This document shows positions 42,864 to 51,001 of a DNA stretch of 64,000 bases, one piece after another. The number at the start of each line of letters is the position of its first letter. Positions within the stretch are counted from its first letter, which is position 1. A model generated the notes under the pieces. That model saw only the letters and a program-made list of their open reading frames with translations, was not told the origin of the DNA and ran no database searches. Position numbers and translations under genes: made by a program. This DNA is from Pseudothermotoga hypogea DSM 11164 = NBRC 106472 (GTDB taxonomy: Bacteria > Thermotogota > Thermotogae > Thermotogales > DSM-5069). The stretch is from contig NZ_CP007141.1 of NCBI RefSeq assembly GCF_000816145.1, forward strand, positions 1,798,001-1,862,000, given 5' to 3'.

Positions 42864-44261
42864 TCAGAAGGGACCATAGTTGGTCCAGACCGCGATCAAG
42901 ATGAAGCCACAACTGATCAAAAACACGAGTAGTTGAAGCAGAATGGTCTTCTTGAACCAACGAACATAGCTGTAGCTCGCGAGGGAGAGCGAAATGAGAA
43001 GAACTGGGTTGGTGGGAAAGATCATGTTCGAAAAACCATCTCCGAAGGTCCAGGCAAGCACCATTGTCTGTCGAGAGAGTCCAGACAATTGTGTGAGAGG
43101 CGTCAAAATTGGGATCAACAAAAATGCTTTCGCGGATGCAGACGGTATGAAGAAGTTGAGCGCCAAGACGAAAAGATATATCGTCATCGCCACACCGATC
43201 TGCCCACGACCTTCAAGAAGCTGTACCGACCCTCTGAGTATCGTGTCCAAAACCATTCCTTGCTCGACGATGTGTTTCACGCTCGCGGCCAGAAGTATGA
43301 GAATCGTTGAGGGCAGAATGGTCAAGAGACCGCTCAGAAAGATCTTGAAGGTCTTAGAAGGCCCAAATTTCGCCGCAAGACCACACAAGATACCCATGAA
43401 GAAGTAGATCAAGACCATCAAGATCACCAGATACTCTTGAATTGGTTTAAGGAAGAAAGAGAGCACTACGAGGGAAAGCATCAAGGTGAGAGAGATCAAA
43501 AAGACTCGGTAAGATTTCTTCGAACCTTCTTTAGAGACGTTCGAACTGATCGGAAACGACCGCCCACCCTTTTCTATTTTCCTCACGTGTGACATCAGGA
43601 AGAGAACGAGTATCACGTAAACCACGCCAAAAACGATCAATCTGAGCCAAAGGCCAGAAAAGATCGGTAGACCCGCGAGACTCTGTGCCAACAACACCGT
43701 GAACGGGTTGAACGTCGCGCTCGCAAAACCGAACCCAGCAGCGAGAATGCTCATGCCCAAGCCTGTGAACTCGTCCCAACCCATCTGCAAAGACAGATTC
43801 ACAGCGATGGGGACGAAAGGCACCACTTCTTCGAACAGACCCAGCGCCGATCCAAGCAGCATGAAGGAAAACGTCGTGAGCAAGAGCAAAGAGTTCTTTC
43901 TGCTCGCGTACCTTGATACGAGAACATCTATCGTGTACTTCAGTGCCACGCTTTCGTGCAGAAGACTGAAACTCCCGCCGACTATCAGAAGCAAGATGAG
44001 AAGGGCGAGGATTCTCGGTCCGTCCGAGCTGAAGAGCACTTCGATTGGAGCGCTGAACCATCTGTAGATTGGCAACCTCTCAGCTTCGATTCTTCTGTAA
44101 GAGTCAAAATCGATCACCACTCTACCATCCACGACGTACCTTTCGAATCTGCCCATGGGAAGAACGCGCGTGAGAATGCCACTCAAAAGAACCAAAGAAA
44201 GGAGTATCAAGAAGGAAGAGATGAAGATCTTCTTTTGGAATGAAAATGCCTTCTGACTCAT
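42864..44261 (-). CDS. YfcC/DcuC-type membrane carrier
   Basis: 465 residues and about eleven to twelve membrane helices. Features of the YfcC family (AbgT/C4-dicarboxylate/amino-acid carriers) are ALGLFEEVVPFVPIAVNLSLQMGWDEFTGLGM, AAGFGFASATFNPFTVLLAQSLAGL, and near the end LNFFIPSASAKAFLLIPILTPLTQLSGLSRQTMVLAWTFGDG. It likely imports an amino acid, peptide or carboxylate with H+ or Na+. It is transcribed first, with the M20 peptidase gene behind it. Confidence 0.8.
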   Translation of the reverse strand: MSQKAFSFQKKIFISSFLILLSLVLLSGILTRVLPMGRFERYVVDGRVVIDFDSYRRIEAERLPIYRWFSAPIEVLFSSDGPRILALLILLLIVGGSFSLLHESVALKYTIDVLVSRYASRKNSLLLLTTFSFMLLGSALGLFEEVVPFVPIAVNLSLQMGWDEFTGLGMSILAAGFGFASATFNPFTVLLAQSLAGLPIFSGLWLRLIVFGVVYVILVLFLMSHVRKIEKGGRSFPISSNVSKEGSKKSYRVFLISLTLMLSLVVLSFFLKPIQEYLVILMVLIYFFMGILCGLAAKFGPSKTFKIFLSGLLTILPSTILILLAASVKHIVEQGMVLDTILRGSVQLLEGRGQIGVAMTIYLFVLALNFFIPSASAKAFLLIPILTPLTQLSGLSRQTMVLAWTFGDGFSNMIFPTNPVLLISLSLASYSYVRWFKKTILLQLLVFLISCGFILIAVWTNYGPF

Positions 44262-44377
44262 GCCATCTCCCCCACAGCGATTTATGCCTCACTACTCGCT
44301 TTTCTTCGAATATTATAATAGCTCTTGTGCAAAACAAAGCTTCTTTGGTCAATCACTGGATCGTACCAAAACAAAAA

Positions 44378-44395
44378 AGCCCCATGTTTGGGGCT
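44378..44395 (-). terminator. Strong minus-strand terminator without an adjacent intact gene
   Basis: AGCCCC / GGGGCT with a 6-base loop, followed on the minus strand by TTTTTTGTTTTG. The nearest upstream minus-strand coding is the ATPase remnant ending 450 bases away at 44844. It presumably ends a transcript reading through that remnant, or a small RNA. Confidence 0.8.
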
Positions 44396-44843
44396 GTGGT
44401 TTTCATTATCTACTTTTTATTCCTTCATCTCGTTCTCATCGTGCCGCGTCTCTATCTTCATGGACCTCGCTTCTTCACTTCGTGCTAACGAGAAATCTTT
44501 CTCAACTTCGGGAGCGCTTTAATCCTTTTTCGATATCTTTTGCTCACGACGAACCCGACTTTTTAGACCGACACCAATGTACACATCCACCGTCTGGACG
44601 GTTCAGCTTCTCATGGAGCGCTCCCATTAAGATATATACGAAGCAGCAAGTTGAAGAAGGATAACGGTACGAAAACGAAAAGATGAATTGCCCGTGAGTC
44701 AAGACCAATCGAAAAGCCGAGAGCTTTCGGAAACGCGTCTTCTGCAACGCTTGCTCGCGAGGTATGGTATTCGACGGTACGAGTTTGAATTTAACATTCG
44801 ACACCGTCGACAAGCTCGACAATCGCTGGACAGACTCGACAGC
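44396..44843. other. Gene-free stretch after the ATPase remnant
   Basis: There is no convincing frame. Inverted repeats are TCGACGGT (44771-44778) / ACCGTCGA (44803-44810), ACCGT-ctgg-ACGGT near 44589-44602 and a GGAGCGCTCC palindrome near 44616. A short minus-strand frame ending at about 44425 (...LARSEEARSMKIETRHDENEMKE) looks protein-like but is only ~33 codons. This is probably decayed coding DNA or an untranslated RNA that ends at the terminator at 44378. Confidence 0.4.
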
Positions 44844-45830
44844 TCATCGAATCTGAAAGAGCGAATTCATGTCTACGTGCTTGAACTTGCCTGACAAGCG
44901 GTAAACTCCGTTCCTGAAGAGCAAAATTTTCTTTTGCACCAGCTGTTCGATTACCGAATATGCCGTCGTGCGTTTGATGCCAACTTTTTGAAGCTCCGAC
45001 ACCAGCTGTTCTTTCGAGCCTGTGAAATTCCTGAGTGTTCTCAACGCTTTTCTCTGATTCTCGGTCAGGGTGAGTTGGTGAACGAAGTACTCACCGACCA
45101 ACTTTTCTATGGTTCTGACGATGTGTTCTTTCGATATTCTTTTCTCTTCAACGTTCTCGAAGACCGTTTTGTTCAATATCCATATCGCGTCCCTTGGATT
45201 GCCATCGGCGAAATCACTCGCGATCTCGAGGACTTCTTGCGATACGAGGTCCAAATGCTCACGAATCCTTCTGATCAGTAACTCCTTTATATCGCTTTTA
45301 CTGAGGGGTTCCAAGAACACGATGTCTTTGAAGATGTTTTCGAGGTTCCCCGCTTCGTTCCATCTCATCCTGTCGGCGCTGTACTCTCTGTAGATGGAGT
45401 ATGGAAGTGCTAAGATGACGACCAAGCCTTCGAAAACGATCTGTGATTTGATGGCATCCAGCGTTCTCAAAACGTCCTCCTTTCTCTCTTTATCGAGCTC
45501 ATCGATGAGCAAGATCAGCTTTTCCTTCATTCGTACAGTTTTTTCTATCAACTCTGCGAGCTTTTCCTTCGCGGCGAAGAAGTTGAACCTGGGCATTTCG
45601 CTCTTTTGAACGTTCACGTTGGCGCTCGCGACCATTGAAAATCCGAGCGCAAAACCTCTAACGCTTGCGACTTCTTCGGTGATCCACTCTCTGATCTGCT
45701 TCGCTTCCCTTGCGATCTCTCTTTCAGCCTCGAGCGCCCTGGCTAAGTTGTAGATCAGATCGTACAGTATGCTGTCGACAGACTCTCTCAGAGTGATGTT
45801 GATCTTTTTGACAGAAAATAGTGTTCTGCA
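44844..45830 (-). pseudogene. Truncated AAA/archaeal-type ATPase with C-terminal winged helix
   Basis: The open frame gives ~325 codons: a helical segment (VKKINITLRESVDSILYDLIYNL ...), Walker B KLILLIDELDKERKEDVLR, sensor-like ILALPYSIYREYSADRMRWNE, a lid region SKSDIKELLIRRI and a winged-helix end (SKEQLVSELQKVGIKRTTAYSVIEQLVQ). The Walker A (P-loop) half is missing. The frame stays open to a TGA inside the left end of the IS200/IS605 element, and the DNA beyond the element does not hold the rest. The ATG at 45635 is an internal methionine. It is thus a gene beheaded at the IS junction; a P-loop-less product would not be a working ATPase. Confidence 0.75.
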
Positions 45831-45862
45831 AGCCCTTCTTCTTCAGGGGATGGGTAAGGAGC

Positions 45863-45889
45863 TTGTTCGTTATTAGCATGTGTTATAAT
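45863..45889 (+). promoter_or_regulatory. Promoter of tnpA
   Basis: TGTTATAAT (extended -10, TATAAT at 45884-45889) with TTGTTC about 15 bases upstream. It lies between the left hairpin and tnpA. Confidence 0.55.
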
Positions 45890-45906
45890 TGTATAGGGTG
45901 AAAACT

Positions 45907-46296
45907 ATGCAATTAAGAAAAACAAGATGGAGTCTTTATAATTTGAACTATCATTTTGTGTGGATACCTAAATACCGCAAAAAGATTCTGGTAGATAGCG
46001 TTAGGCAAGAGCTCGAGAAACTTATTTTTGAAATCGCCAAAAAACATGGGATTGAAGTCCTATCTCTATCAGTTCAGCCAGACCATGTCCATCTTTTTGT
46101 TTCAGCACCACCGCGCTTATCCCCAGCTCAAATAGCCAATTTGTTTAAAGGAGTGTCTTCTAAAAAACTTCTTGAGAAGTTTCCACATCTAAGAACAAAG
46201 GAAGGATTATGGAGCAGAACATATTATGTTGGCTCAGCAGGAACGGTTTCAGAAGAGACTATCAGGAGGTACATCGAAGAATGTCAAGATATATAG
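45907..46296 (+). CDS. tnpA: IS200/IS605 TnpA transposase (Y1, HUH)
   Basis: 129 residues. HUH metal motif QPDHVHLFVSAPP (His60, His62) and the nucleophilic tyrosine Tyr122 in ETIRRYIEECQ. It cuts and rejoins single-stranded DNA at the element's hairpin ends. ATG 45907 follows AGGGTGA by 5 bases; upstream in-frame codons are ignored. All catalytic residues are present, so the enzyme appears intact. Confidence 0.93.
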   Translation: MQLRKTRWSLYNLNYHFVWIPKYRKKILVDSVRQELEKLIFEIAKKHGIEVLSLSVQPDHVHLFVSAPPRLSPAQIANLFKGVSSKKLLEKFPHLRTKEGLWSRTYYVGSAGTVSEETIRRYIEECQDI

Positions 46297-47498
46297 TCAG
46301 AACTTACAAAGTGCCTGTTCCGAGAGAATTGTATCCTCTGTGTTCTGAGCTGAACAGGCTCGCTGGTCGAATCTACAACAAAACCATGTCGCTGGTCAAG
46401 AAAGTAAAAAGCAAGAAAGGTTTCTGGCTTTCACCAGGAGCAACACAAAAATATATCCTGCGTTGGAGTAGCACTATCAATATCCATACCCATTCCAAAC
46501 AGGCTATAGTTCAGCAATACTTTCAGGCGCTTAACAGTTACTTTACTGCAGTCAAGACAAACCCACAGTTGAAACCACCACATAAGAAGAAAAGGTTTAT
46601 GCCGTTCATCTGGAAAGATACTGCTATAAAACTTTCACCAGAAGGGGTTCTGAGACTTTCAATGGGTAGTAGTCAGGAGCCAATTTTGATACAAACGACA
46701 CTGCCAGCCGGTACAACAATTAGGCAAGTAAGACTTGTGTATGAGGCTGAGAAATATTATCTTCACCTTGCAATAGAGGTGAAGAATGAGCATAAGAAGA
46801 AACAGTCTGTTGAAGTTATGTCTGTAGACCTTGGCATACTTCGTCCAATAACTTGCTTTGATGGCTCTGAAGTGATTTCGTATCACGGTGGTATTCTCAA
46901 CAGTCTAATCAGATATCGCAACAAGAAGTTGGCAGACTTTCAGCGAACGTTAAGCAAATGCAAGAAAGGTTCCAAGAGGTATAGAAAACTGTTGAAAGCA
47001 AAGCAGCGAATGCTGAAACGAACAAAACATCAAATAACGGACATACTGCACAAGATAACCAGCAACTTTCTTAAGATGTGTTTACAGAAAGGGTATGGGA
47101 CTATTGTAATTGGTGATATCACAAATATTCGAGAGCGTGTAGAAGGGAACGATAACTTTAATCAAAAAGTTCATCAGTGGTGTTTCAGAAAGATGGTGGA
47201 CATGATAACCTACAAAGCACAGCTACTGGGGATTGAAGTGAAACTTGCTTCAGAAGAATATACGAGTCAGATCTGTCCTGTATGTGGTAGCAAGAACCAT
47301 GCGGTTGGTCGCAACTATGAGTGTAAAAGTTGTGGATTTAGTTATCACAGGGACGGAGTAGGAGCGATAAACATCTGGCAGAGGTATCTTGGGAAGAAGT
47401 CCCAAGTAGTAGCGGGATTGGCACCCGTCAGAGGTGTAAGGTTCAAACCACACCTCTGTGGCCATGGAGTATCAAATGCTCCATGGAAGGCAGCCTAA
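46281..47498 (+). CDS. tnpB: TnpB RNA-guided nuclease of IS200/IS605
   Basis: 405 residues. An N-terminal helix-turn-helix/WED-like part is followed by a RuvC domain: SVDLGILRPI (Asp183), IVIGDITNIRE (278-279, where most TnpB proteins have Glu-Asp) and SYHRDGVGAINI (Asp358). A zinc finger CPVC...CKSC lies at 332-351. TnpB cuts DNA complementary to an RNA made from the element's right end and so maintains it. ATG 46281 follows AGGAGG by 11 bases and overlaps tnpA by 16 bases. The Gly at the usual catalytic Glu position is noteworthy. Confidence 0.9.
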   Translation: MSRYIVRTYKVPVPRELYPLCSELNRLAGRIYNKTMSLVKKVKSKKGFWLSPGATQKYILRWSSTINIHTHSKQAIVQQYFQALNSYFTAVKTNPQLKPPHKKKRFMPFIWKDTAIKLSPEGVLRLSMGSSQEPILIQTTLPAGTTIRQVRLVYEAEKYYLHLAIEVKNEHKKKQSVEVMSVDLGILRPITCFDGSEVISYHGGILNSLIRYRNKKLADFQRTLSKCKKGSKRYRKLLKAKQRMLKRTKHQITDILHKITSNFLKMCLQKGYGTIVIGDITNIRERVEGNDNFNQKVHQWCFRKMVDMITYKAQLLGIEVKLASEEYTSQICPVCGSKNHAVGRNYECKSCGFSYHRDGVGAINIWQRYLGKKSQVVAGLAPVRGVRFKPHLCGHGVSNAPWKAA

Positions 47499-47549
47499 AG
47501 AGCTGCTAAGAATCCCATCCCCTTCAGGGGATTGGGAGTGTCAAATGTG

Positions 47550-47577
47550 TGTTAGAATAATGGTTAGTCTATTCTAA
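47550..47577 (+). promoter_or_regulatory. Extended -10 promoter overlapped by an 8-bp inverted repeat, upstream of the TRAP operon
   Basis: TGTTAGAAT at 47550-47558 is an extended -10. The perfect arms TTAGAATA (47552-47559) and TATTCTAA (47570-47577) cover it, suggesting an operator. The position where a -35 would lie falls inside the IS right end. The ribosome site AAAGGGGG follows directly. Confidence 0.5.
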
Positions 47578-47591
47578 AGGGGGTATGCCAA

Positions 47592-48518
47592 ATGAAGAGG
47601 TTACTGGTTGCTGCGATTGCGCTTTTGGTCATTGTAGTACAGGCTGCCACGTTCTTGACCATCGCCACCGGCGGCACAGCGGGAACTTACTATCCTCTCG
47701 GTGCAGGCATGGCAGATATCTGGAACAAAAACATCAAGGGTATGAACGCGATGGTACAGTCCACCGGCGCGTCGGTCGCAAACGTCAACTTGCTCAAGAA
47801 CAAGGAAGTAGACCTCATATTCGTCCAAAACGACGTGGCCTTCTACGCCTACAACGGAGTAGAAATGTTCAAAGAACCGTTCCCACAGTTGAGGGGTCTG
47901 GCGACGCTCTATCCCGAGACGGTCCAAATCGTTGCGCTCGCCGACAGAGGAATAAATAGTGTCTACGATCTGAAGGGCAAGAGGGTCGCCGTGGGTGCTG
48001 CTGGAAGCGGTACTGAGGTCAACGCAAGGCAGATCTTGGCCGCGGCTGGAATCACTTACAACGACATCAAGGTGCAGTATTTGAGTTTCGCAGAAGCAGC
48101 GAACAACCTCAAAGATGGAAACATCGATGCCGCGTTTGTCACCGCGGGACATCCAACAGCAGCCATCGTTGATCTTGCGGCGGTCAGAAAGATCGTGCTC
48201 GTTCCGGTCCCGGATGAGATCATCGCATCTCTGCAGAAGGATTATCCGTTCTACGTCAAGATCGTCGTCCCGGCCGGTACTTACAAGGGAGTCGATGTAG
48301 ATGTCATCACAGTCGCTGTCAAGGCGATGCTCGCGGTCAGAGCGGAAATGCCAGAAGATCTCGCTTACCAACTGCTCAAGACCATGTACGCAAACCAGAA
48401 GAGACTGATCGAAGCCCATGCGAAGGGTGAACTCATAATACCGGAAACTGGTAAGGAAGGTATGTCCATACCGCTGCATCCGGGAGCGGAAAAGTTCTTC
48501 AAGGAGATGGGACTCTAA
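47592..48518 (+). CDS. TAXI-family TRAP transporter substrate-binding protein
   Basis: 308 residues. Signal peptide MKRLLVAAIALLVIVVQA, then the TAXI signature TIATGGTAGTYYPLGAGMADIW and QSTGASVANVNLLKNKEVDLIFVQND. Further typical parts are LKGKRVAVGAAGSGTEVNAR and FVTAGHPTAAIVDL. It delivers a substrate, often glutamate or another dicarboxylate, to the fused TRAP permease two genes on. ATG 47592 follows a GGGGG-rich site. Confidence 0.92.
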   Translation: MKRLLVAAIALLVIVVQAATFLTIATGGTAGTYYPLGAGMADIWNKNIKGMNAMVQSTGASVANVNLLKNKEVDLIFVQNDVAFYAYNGVEMFKEPFPQLRGLATLYPETVQIVALADRGINSVYDLKGKRVAVGAAGSGTEVNARQILAAAGITYNDIKVQYLSFAEAANNLKDGNIDAAFVTAGHPTAAIVDLAAVRKIVLVPVPDEIIASLQKDYPFYVKIVVPAGTYKGVDVDVITVAVKAMLAVRAEMPEDLAYQLLKTMYANQKRLIEAHAKGELIIPETGKEGMSIPLHPGAEKFFKEMGL

Positions 48519-48521
48519 ACG

Positions 48522-48971
48522 GTGAGGGCGTCCTTGCTCTGTGCCTTGCTGAGTCTTCTATCATTTCGATACGTTTTGGTCGTTGAGAAGCAAGGTCAGG
48601 TGATCTTTCAGAAAGTTCTGAATGAAGATTGGTTTGCCGTCGTATTTGTTCATTCGGTGGAACGCACGTTGGTCGAAGAGCGTTTCAAAGTTGAACCCGA
48701 TGGTTCCTTGCTTTTGTTTGAGACTCGGTACAGTTCTTACGGGGCAGGTTTACCTTCTGACGCGGAGGAAGGATTCGCTGTCGAAGAGGGAAAATTTGTT
48801 TTGAAACTTCACAGAAGATTCGAGCGGATCGTCCTCCGCGTTTCGCATATTGAAGGCCACGGTATGGTATTCTGTGATAGGACGATTTGGTTTAAAGACA
48901 TAGCGAACGTTAACGATGCGTTGACTATTTATGTGAAGGTTCTACCTTCTCTGAAGTTGAAAATCTTTTGA
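48522..48971 (+). CDS. DUF1850 protein of the TRAP operon
   Basis: 149 residues. A short hydrophobic N-terminus (signal or anchor) precedes the DUF1850 core VVFVHSVERTLVEERFKVEPDGSLLLFETRYSSYGAGLPSD. The family is almost always found between TAXI binding proteins and fused TRAP permeases, as here, and is thought to take part in that transporter; its exact role is unknown. GTG start 3 bases after the binding-protein stop, 12 bases before the permease. Confidence 0.82.
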   Translation: MRASLLCALLSLLSFRYVLVVEKQGQVIFQKVLNEDWFAVVFVHSVERTLVEERFKVEPDGSLLLFETRYSSYGAGLPSDAEEGFAVEEGKFVLKLHRRFERIVLRVSHIEGHGMVFCDRTIWFKDIANVNDALTIYVKVLPSLKLKIF

Positions 48972-48983
48972 GGAGGAATCATC

Positions 48984-50918
48984 GTGAGCAACGAGAAAGG
49001 TACAACCGATCAGGCGAAGGAGATACTCGAAAAGTACGACAGAGAGGCGCGCTACAGAAGTTTTAGAGGTTTCATGGCCAAGATTGTGGCAGCCATAGCG
49101 ATAACCTTTTCGGTGTTCCAGATTTACACGGCCGCCTTTGGTGTGCTGGACGCAATGATACAGCGCTCGATTCATCTGGCGTTCGGTTCCTGCTTGATCT
49201 TCCTGCTTTATCCGACGAGCAAGAAATGGCCGAGGGACAGATTGCACTGGTTCGATCTACTGTTAGCGATAGTTGCACCTTTGACGACCATATACATCGT
49301 TGTGAACTACAAGGAACTGGTTCTGAGATCAGGCACGGTTACCAGGCTGGACTTCGTAGTTGGGATTTTAGGAATCGTACTCGTTCTCGAGGCGACGCGC
49401 AGAATCGTAGGTTTACCGATAGTGATAGTCGCTCTGTGTTTCATCCTGTACGCACTTTATGGAAGATACATTCCCGGCATAATGGCTCACAGGGGTGTTT
49501 CACTCCAGAGGCTTGTCGGACATCTGTTTTACACAACGGAAGGTATCTTTGGAATCCCACTTGGCGTTTCTTCCACCTTCGTCTTTCTGTTCATCCTGCT
49601 GGGCGCGTTTCTCGAGAGAACAGGACTCGGACAGCTCTTCATAGACATTGCGAACGCGCTTGCGGGATGGGCTACAGGCGGTCCGGCGAAGGTCGCAGTC
49701 TTCTCAAGTGGGATGATGGGCATGATAAGTGGCAGCAGTGTTGCAAACGTCGTTGGAACCGGTACCTTCACCATACCCATGATGAAAAAACTCGGTTACA
49801 AGCCTGAATTCGCCGGTGCAGTGGAGGCAACCGCATCGACGGGTGGACAGCTGATGCCACCGATCATGGGTGCCGCAGCCTTTCTGATGGCAGAGTTCAC
49901 AGGTATCGCCTATTCGAAGATAATAATCTCTGCCGCCATCCCGGCAGCTCTCTACTATTTCGGCGTCTGGATGGGAGTACACTGGGAGGCAAAGAAGCTG
50001 GGCCTCAGAGGTCTTTCAAAGGAAGAGCTTCCCAAGATGAAGAAGGTCCTGCTCGAGAGAGGCCATCTTCTGTTCCCGCTGGTTGCGATCATCTATTTGC
50101 TGGTGACGGGTTTTACCCCCATGAAGGCCGCACTGTACGCGATAGTTTTTTCTGTAGCCTCATCGCTCATCAGGAAGAGTACGAGAATAAAACTGTCGGA
50201 CGTTCCCGCAGCACTCGAAGCGGGAGCGAGAGGCGCGCTGAGCGTTGTTGCGGCAACTGCTTGCGCTGGAATAATCATCGGCGTCGTGACACTCACGGGT
50301 ATAGGCTTGAAACTGGGTACTGCGCTGGTTGACCTGGCACGTGGAAATCTCTTGATAACACTGTTTTTCACCATGCTCACCTCGCTCGTGCTTGGAATGG
50401 GAGTGCCCACAACGGCGAACTACGTCATCACTTCAACGATCGCAGCACCTGCGCTACTCAGGTTGGGAGTACCGGTCCTCGCTGCCCATATGTTTGCCTT
50501 TTATTTTGGCATCATCGCGGATGTGACCCCTCCCGTCGCACTCGCTGCAATGGCTGGCGCAGGTGTAGCAAGGGCGAATCCGATGAGGACAGGTCTGACA
50601 GCTTCGAGACTCGCAATCGCTGCGTTTCTCGTACCTTACGCGTTCGTTCTTTCACCACAGCTGCTGCTGGTGAACGTTTCCAACCCGATACAGGTGATCT
50701 GGCCATTGTTCACATGTGCCTTGGGACTGTTCTCACTTTCGGGAGCTCTGGCAGCTTATTTGTTTGGCAATCTTACTGTGTGGGAAAGAGCGCTGTACGG
50801 TATCGGCGGTATTTTGCTCGTTGAACCGAGTGGTTTTACTGATCTGATCGGTTTGGGACTGATCGCGGTCGCGTTTTTGCTGCAGAGAGCAAGGATGCGT
50901 TTGGCAAAGAATGCTTGA
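48984..50918 (+). CDS. TRAP transporter permease, 4TM/12TM fusion
   Basis: 644 residues with about sixteen or more membrane helices: small (Q) and large (M) TRAP subunits joined, as is usual with TAXI systems. Motifs include GTGTFTIPMMKKLGYKPEFAGAVEATASTGGQLMPPIMGAAAF and VPTTANYVITSTIAAPALLRLG. It uses the Na+ or H+ gradient to import the ligand bound by the TAXI protein. GTG start at 48984 after GAGGAGG. A good terminator follows. Confidence 0.93.
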   Translation: MSNEKGTTDQAKEILEKYDREARYRSFRGFMAKIVAAIAITFSVFQIYTAAFGVLDAMIQRSIHLAFGSCLIFLLYPTSKKWPRDRLHWFDLLLAIVAPLTTIYIVVNYKELVLRSGTVTRLDFVVGILGIVLVLEATRRIVGLPIVIVALCFILYALYGRYIPGIMAHRGVSLQRLVGHLFYTTEGIFGIPLGVSSTFVFLFILLGAFLERTGLGQLFIDIANALAGWATGGPAKVAVFSSGMMGMISGSSVANVVGTGTFTIPMMKKLGYKPEFAGAVEATASTGGQLMPPIMGAAAFLMAEFTGIAYSKIIISAAIPAALYYFGVWMGVHWEAKKLGLRGLSKEELPKMKKVLLERGHLLFPLVAIIYLLVTGFTPMKAALYAIVFSVASSLIRKSTRIKLSDVPAALEAGARGALSVVAATACAGIIIGVVTLTGIGLKLGTALVDLARGNLLITLFFTMLTSLVLGMGVPTTANYVITSTIAAPALLRLGVPVLAAHMFAFYFGIIADVTPPVALAAMAGAGVARANPMRTGLTASRLAIAAFLVPYAFVLSPQLLLVNVSNPIQVIWPLFTCALGLFSLSGALAAYLFGNLTVWERALYGIGGILLVEPSGFTDLIGLGLIAVAFLLQRARMRLAKNA

Positions 50919-50937
50919 TCGATAGCAACGTTTTGTT

Positions 50938-50958
50938 TTTGGCGGCGATGCCGCCAAA
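50938..50958 (+). terminator. Terminator of the TRAP operon
   Basis: Perfect 9-bp stem TTTGGCGGC / GCCGCCAAA with a 3-base loop, followed by seven T residues, 20 bases after the permease stop. Confidence 0.9.
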
Positions 50959-51001
50959 TTTTTTTGTGATGTTACCGATAAGAAATGGGAGGCAATTCAG
51001 G

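Larger units (their letters stand above)
45828..47540 (+). mobile_element. IS200/IS605-family insertion sequence with tnpA and tnpB
   Basis: Both genes point the same way and overlap slightly. Subterminal hairpins are present at both ends: a left one (CCCT...AGGG at ~45834-45848) and a right one (ATCCCC-TT-CAGGGGAT region, 47516-47532). No target duplication is expected for this single-strand mechanism. Limits are approximate. The element is AT-richer than its surroundings, a sign of recent arrival. The 3' end of tnpB plus the right end should encode its guide (omega/re) RNA. Confidence 0.85.

Noticed and set aside
44688-44894. 68-residue plus-strand frame
   Set aside because: Arg/Leu-rich shadow-like sequence running into the ATPase remnant; no ribosome site.
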